A DNA stretch of 64,000 bases from Lachnospiraceae bacterium (lineage in GTDB: Bacteria > Bacillota > Clostridia > Lachnospirales > Lachnospiraceae): contig CAAGSD010000064.1 in assembly GCA_900772845.1 (NCBI GenBank), positions 9,941 to 73,940 on the forward strand, given 5' to 3'. Positions 61,579 through 64,000 of the stretch are shown here, piece after piece; positions within the stretch are counted from its first letter, which is position 1; each line of letters begins with the position of its first letter. The notes beneath the pieces were generated by a model. That model made no database searches and was not told the DNA's origin. It was given only the letters and a program-made list of their open reading frames with translations. Position numbers and translations under genes: made by a program.

Positions 61579-61595
61579 TCGTTTACAGCAAACGA
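61579..61595. promoter_or_regulatory. Second small inverted repeat in the tetR leader
   Basis: TCGTTT (61579-61584) and AAACGA (61590-61595) are exact reverse complements around a five-base centre, about 20 bases before the tetR ATG. It may be a second operator or a leader hairpin near the ribosome site. Confidence 0.3.
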
Positions 61596-61606
61596 CTCTT
61601 TCTTCT

Positions 61607-61620
61607 ATAACACTTGTTAT
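61607..61620. promoter_or_regulatory. 14-bp palindrome at the tetR start site (likely operator)
   Basis: ATAACA and TGTTAT arms with a two-base centre lie on the -10/transcription start of the tetR promoter. This is the usual place for a TetR autorepression site; the assignment is inference. Confidence 0.5.
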
Positions 61621-61648
61621 TTTAGTGGGTGAAGAGGTGGTTTGTCAA
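61619..61648 (-). promoter_or_regulatory. Promoter of the tetR-rpiR operon
   Basis: On the minus strand: -35 TTGACA (61643-61648), 18-bp spacer, -10 TAAAAT (61619-61624). The leader is about 54 bases. Confidence 0.72.
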
Positions 61649-61662
61649 TATGCAATTAAATT

Positions 61663-61864
61663 CATTCGCATATCGGGCTGACGGGGGTTCGACCGGGAGA
61701 ATGTCTAAATAACGGTTTCTCCGCGCTTCGCGCTCTCGAAGCCGCAAACTCATTCGCAATCCGGGCTATCGCCCTACTTGCTCATGTGTTTTGTTCGTCT
61801 AATAAAAAAGCCGCACTGACTGCGAGCAGTCGTGCGACCTTTTTATTGACGAATTATTTAGACA
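61663..61864. repeat. Intergenic repeat block with GC-rich core and flanking inverted repeats
   Basis: This gap (61571-61857) has no gene. An imperfect direct repeat beginning CATTCGCA and sharing GGGCT occurs at 61663 and 61751, 88 bp apart. TGTCTAAATAA (61702-61712) and its exact reverse complement TTATTTAGACA (61854-61864) enclose a GC-rich stretch with small palindromes (CGCGCTTCGCGC; GGGCTATCGCCC) and the terminator at 61801-61847. The right inverted repeat overlaps the stop codon of the carboxyltransferase gene. It may be a remnant of a small mobile element. Confidence 0.4.
61801..61847 (-). terminator. Terminator after the decarboxylase alpha gene
   Basis: A stem of about 18 bp with one bulge (61804-61822 with 61827-61844, loop CGAG) is followed on the minus strand by TTTTTT. 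It lies 10 bases after the stop codon of the gene at 61858-63285. Confidence 0.85.
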
Positions 61865-63285
61865 GGGTATGCACCGTTTTTGGTGTCAGCCTGGGTCATA
61901 TCAACCTTTTCCTGCTGTGCCTGACGATATTTGAAGAAGTCGGTAGCAACCTGAGGGAACAGAGCGTAGCTTAAGACATCCTCATCCTGCTGTTTCCATT
62001 CCTTCATTTCGCCTTCCAGCTTATCCATCTCGTTGTCGAGCAGATCAGCGTAACGGCAGGTAATTCTCTCCTCACCGGGGATAACCTTGTCGATGACTTC
62101 CTGGCTCATGGGCTTAACGGTCTGACCGTACTCACCACGGAGCACTGCCTTGGTCTCCTTGGTAGCCATCTTGTAACGCTCACCAAGCAATACATTGAAG
62201 ACAGCCTGAGTACCAACGATCTGGGAAGAAGGAGTAACCAGAGGGGGCTCACCCAGATCCTTACGAACCTTGGGGATTTCCTTCAGCACGTCATAGTATC
62301 TGTCTTCTGCGTTCTGCTCCTTCAGCTGGCTCACCATGTTGGAAAGCATACCGCCGGGTACCTGATACAGCAGAGTCTTGATATCCACGCCCATAACCTT
62401 GGGATTCAGCAGTCCGTTAGCCAGGCACTCATCTCTGTAAGGTCTGAAGTAGTCAGCGATCTCAGCTAACAGGTTCTGATCCAGACCGGTATCATAAGGG
62501 GTTCCCTTGAAGGTCTCAACCATAACTTCGGTAGCAGGCTGTGAAGTACCCATAGCGAAGGGGCTCATAGCGGTATCGATGACATCAACACCGGCCTCTA
62601 CTGCCTTCAGGTAAGTCATGCTTGCAACACCGGAAGTATAGTGGGTATGCAGCTGGATAGGAAGCTTGGTAACTTCCTTCATAGCCTTGATCAGTTCAGC
62701 AGCCTTGTAAGGTACTAACAGACCGGCCATATCTTTGATACAGATGGAATCTGCACCCATCTCTTCGATCTTCTTAGCCATGCTGGTCCAGTACTCCAGA
62801 GTGTAAGCATCACCCAGAGTATAAGCCAGAGCAACCTGTGCCTCACCTCTGCCTTCCTGTGCCTTGAACTTATTAGTAGCATTTACTGCTTCCTGTAAGT
62901 TGCGCAGATCGTTCAGACAGTCGAAAATACGAATGATATCAATACCGTTGGAGATGGACTTCTGTACGAAGTAATCTACCACATCATCTGCATAAGGTCT
63001 GTAACCCAGGATGTTCTGTCCACGGAACAGCATCTGTAACTTGGTGTTCTTGAAGCCGTCACGCAGCTTTCTCAGTCTGTCCCAGGGATCTTCCTTCAGG
63101 AAACGAAGAGATGCATCAAAGGTAGCACCGCCCCAGCACTCTACGGAATGATAACCAACTTTATCCATCTTATCTACGATAGGAAGCATGAATTCGGTCG
63201 GCATTCTGGTAGCGATCAGAGACTGATGTGCATCACGTAAAACTGTTTCCGTAATCTTAATCGGTTTCTTTTCAATTTCTGACAT
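61858..63285 (-). CDS. oadA: Oxaloacetate decarboxylase alpha / pyruvate carboxylase B-type carboxyltransferase
   Basis: This 475-residue enzyme moves carboxyl groups between an oxo-acid and biotin. It has the carboxyltransferase TIM barrel with ITETVLRDAHQSLIATRM, the metal and carboxylated-Lys region SICIKDMAGLL, and the HxH in QLHTHYTSGVASM, then a PYC/OADA conserved domain (about 300-450). It lacks the C-terminal biotinyl domain, so biotin must sit on a separate protein, perhaps encoded outside the window. Lying downstream of the beta subunit gene, it most likely belongs to a sodium-pumping decarboxylase. GGAGG precedes the ATG. Confidence 0.9.
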   Translation of the reverse strand: MSEIEKKPIKITETVLRDAHQSLIATRMPTEFMLPIVDKMDKVGYHSVECWGGATFDASLRFLKEDPWDRLRKLRDGFKNTKLQMLFRGQNILGYRPYADDVVDYFVQKSISNGIDIIRIFDCLNDLRNLQEAVNATNKFKAQEGRGEAQVALAYTLGDAYTLEYWTSMAKKIEEMGADSICIKDMAGLLVPYKAAELIKAMKEVTKLPIQLHTHYTSGVASMTYLKAVEAGVDVIDTAMSPFAMGTSQPATEVMVETFKGTPYDTGLDQNLLAEIADYFRPYRDECLANGLLNPKVMGVDIKTLLYQVPGGMLSNMVSQLKEQNAEDRYYDVLKEIPKVRKDLGEPPLVTPSSQIVGTQAVFNVLLGERYKMATKETKAVLRGEYGQTVKPMSQEVIDKVIPGEERITCRYADLLDNEMDKLEGEMKEWKQQDEDVLSYALFPQVATDFFKYRQAQQEKVDMTQADTKNGAYPV

Positions 63286-63327
63286 TACGAATATCCTCCA
63301 TAATATAATTTTCTATAGTTAGTATGA

Positions 63328-63369
63328 CGCGATGCGTTATTCTAAGTCCTTCGGACTTATTTCATCGCG
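63328..63369 (-). repeat. Two-part hairpin between the decarboxylase beta and alpha genes
   Basis: Outer arms CGCGATG (63328-63334) and CATCGCG (63363-63369) plus inner arms TAAGTCC (63343-63349) and GGACTTA (63353-63359) give a two-stage stem-loop. No T-run follows, so it is more likely an RNA processing or stability element than a terminator. Confidence 0.45.
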
Positions 63370-63392
63370 CTTTGCGGGAAATACATCGCCCC

Positions 63393-64000
63393 TTAGAACA
63401 CTCCGAAGATAGCCATGAAGGTACCGGCTGCCACGGCAGTACCGATAACACCGGCTACGTTAGGACCCATAGCATGCATGAGCAGGAAGTTGGTAGGATC
63501 GGATTCTGCACCAACCTTCTGGGATACACGTGCTGCCATAGGAACTGCGGATACACCTGCGGAACCGATCAGAGGATTGATCTTGCCACCGGACATTACG
63601 CACATCAGTTTACCGAACAGAACACCTGCAGCGGTACCGAACATGAAAGCGATCAGACCCAGAGCTACGATCTTCAGGGTATCAGCATTCAGGAATGCTT
63701 CTGCACTGGTGGTAGCACCTACGGAAGTACCAAGCAGGATAACTACGATATACATCAGGGCATTGGATGCTGTCTCAGTCAGCTGACGAACAACGCCGGA
63801 CTCACGGAACAGGTTACCCAGCATCAGCATACCTACCAGAGGAGCTGTGGTGGGAAGGATCAGACATACAACAATGGTAACAACGATGGGGAACAGGATC
63901 TTCTCCAGCTTGGATACCGGACGAAGCTGACCCATCTTGATCTTTCTCTCCTTCTCAGTGGTGAGAAGCTTCATAATAGGGGGCTGGATAATGGGAACCA
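63393..64000 (-). CDS. oadB: Sodium-pumping decarboxylase beta subunit (partial, 5' end off window)
   Basis: This is the C-terminal half of the OadB/GcdB membrane subunit that decarboxylates carboxybiotin and pumps sodium outward. The frame is open through the right edge, and the upstream residues IQPPIMKLLTTEKERKI continue the family sequence, so the 5' end lies beyond base 64000. Visible family parts are RESGVVRQLTETASNALMYI, LLGTSVGATTSAEAFL, INPLIGSAGVSAVPMAARV and LLMHAMGPNVAGVIGTAVAA. It ends 107 bp before the alpha gene. Confidence 0.93.
   Translation of the reverse strand, partial: VPIIQPPIMKLLTTEKERKIKMGQLRPVSKLEKILFPIVVTIVVCLILPTTAPLVGMLMLGNLFRESGVVRQLTETASNALMYIVVILLGTSVGATTSAEAFLNADTLKIVALGLIAFMFGTAAGVLFGKLMCVMSGGKINPLIGSAGVSAVPMAARVSQKVGAESDPTNFLLMHAMGPNVAGVIGTAVAAGTFMAIFGVF

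Noticed and set aside
61858..63285. Complete pyruvate carboxylase or biotin-carrying alpha subunit
   Set aside because: No biotin carboxylase domain and no C-terminal biotinyl motif are present; the protein ends after the PYC/OADA domain.
1..64000. CRISPR arrays, tRNA or rRNA genes, transposases, phage or defence genes
   Set aside because: I looked for regular repeat-spacer patterns, tRNA-like ends and typical protein motifs on both strands and saw none. A tool-based tRNA scan could still find one I missed.

Overview
The window looks like a chromosomal segment of a spore-forming Clostridia bacterium, most likely of the family Lachnospiraceae. This is inferred from gene content and order: ribosomal protein L27 carries the Firmicutes N-terminal extension and sits next to its protease Prp; mreBCD, PBP2, minCDE and rodA form one long run; there is a six-gene Rnf complex; cotJABC spore-coat genes are present; and the ispH, S1 and cmk genes are linked. 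GC content is moderate and coding density is high. I found no tRNA, rRNA, CRISPR array, transposase, integrase or phage gene. Both ends cut through genes: livH at the left and a sodium-pumping decarboxylase beta subunit at the right.

Most genes lie on the minus strand. 1-1843: branched-chain amino-acid ABC uptake (livJ, livH) with a strong promoter and a palindromic operator-like site. 2037-2246: a lone plus-strand DUF378 gene. 2243-6617: the rplU-prp-rpmA-obgE-yhbY-nadD-yqeK-rsfS translation and ribosome-assembly operon behind an L21-type leader. 6709-7433: a cytidylate-kinase-like gene. 7461-11586: aroB-lspA-rluD-sdaAB-sdaAA. 11650-26052: a long cell-shape and division run, read from the high-coordinate end as DUF4321, radC, mreB, mreC, mreD, PBP2, minC, minD, minE, rodA, mgsA, a D,D-carboxypeptidase, a small P-loop protein, a HlyD-like membrane protein, yggS and sepF. 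26111-33819: mutS-mutL-LURP-one protein-miaA-ynbB. 33857-39855: a SulP transporter, miaB, pepT and an AGCS amino-acid symporter.

39949-43075: a two-component system with a membrane-anchored protein of unknown function. It is divergent from the plus-strand cotJABC spore-coat operon (43153-44254), which has a SigK-like promoter. 44314-48634: thrC, a SleB-type hydrolase, an AP2/HNH-like protein that may be translated from a leaderless mRNA, and a GH25-like protein with altered active-site acids. 48659-53828: rnfCDGEAB, a sodium- or proton-translocating ferredoxin:NAD oxidoreductase, whose promoter lies in three 10-bp-spaced repeats. 53930-55036: a YprB-type exonuclease. 55154-61648: tetR, rpiR, HI0933-type flavoprotein, cmk, ispH, S1 protein and cheR. 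61858-64000: carboxyltransferase and beta subunits of a biotin-dependent decarboxylase.

The genes suggest an anaerobe that ferments amino acids and central metabolites: serine is deaminated, ion gradients come from Rnf and decarboxylation, and branched-chain amino acids and peptides are taken up. The rest is conserved machinery for wall synthesis, septum placement, mismatch repair and ribosome assembly. I saw no defence island or obvious mobile system. The least explained items are the AP2/HNH-like gene, the P-loop/HlyD pair inside the morphogenesis operon, the roughly 250-residue PBP2 insertion, the cysteine tail on RnfE, the two-component partner protein, and several palindromes or hairpins at transcription starts.
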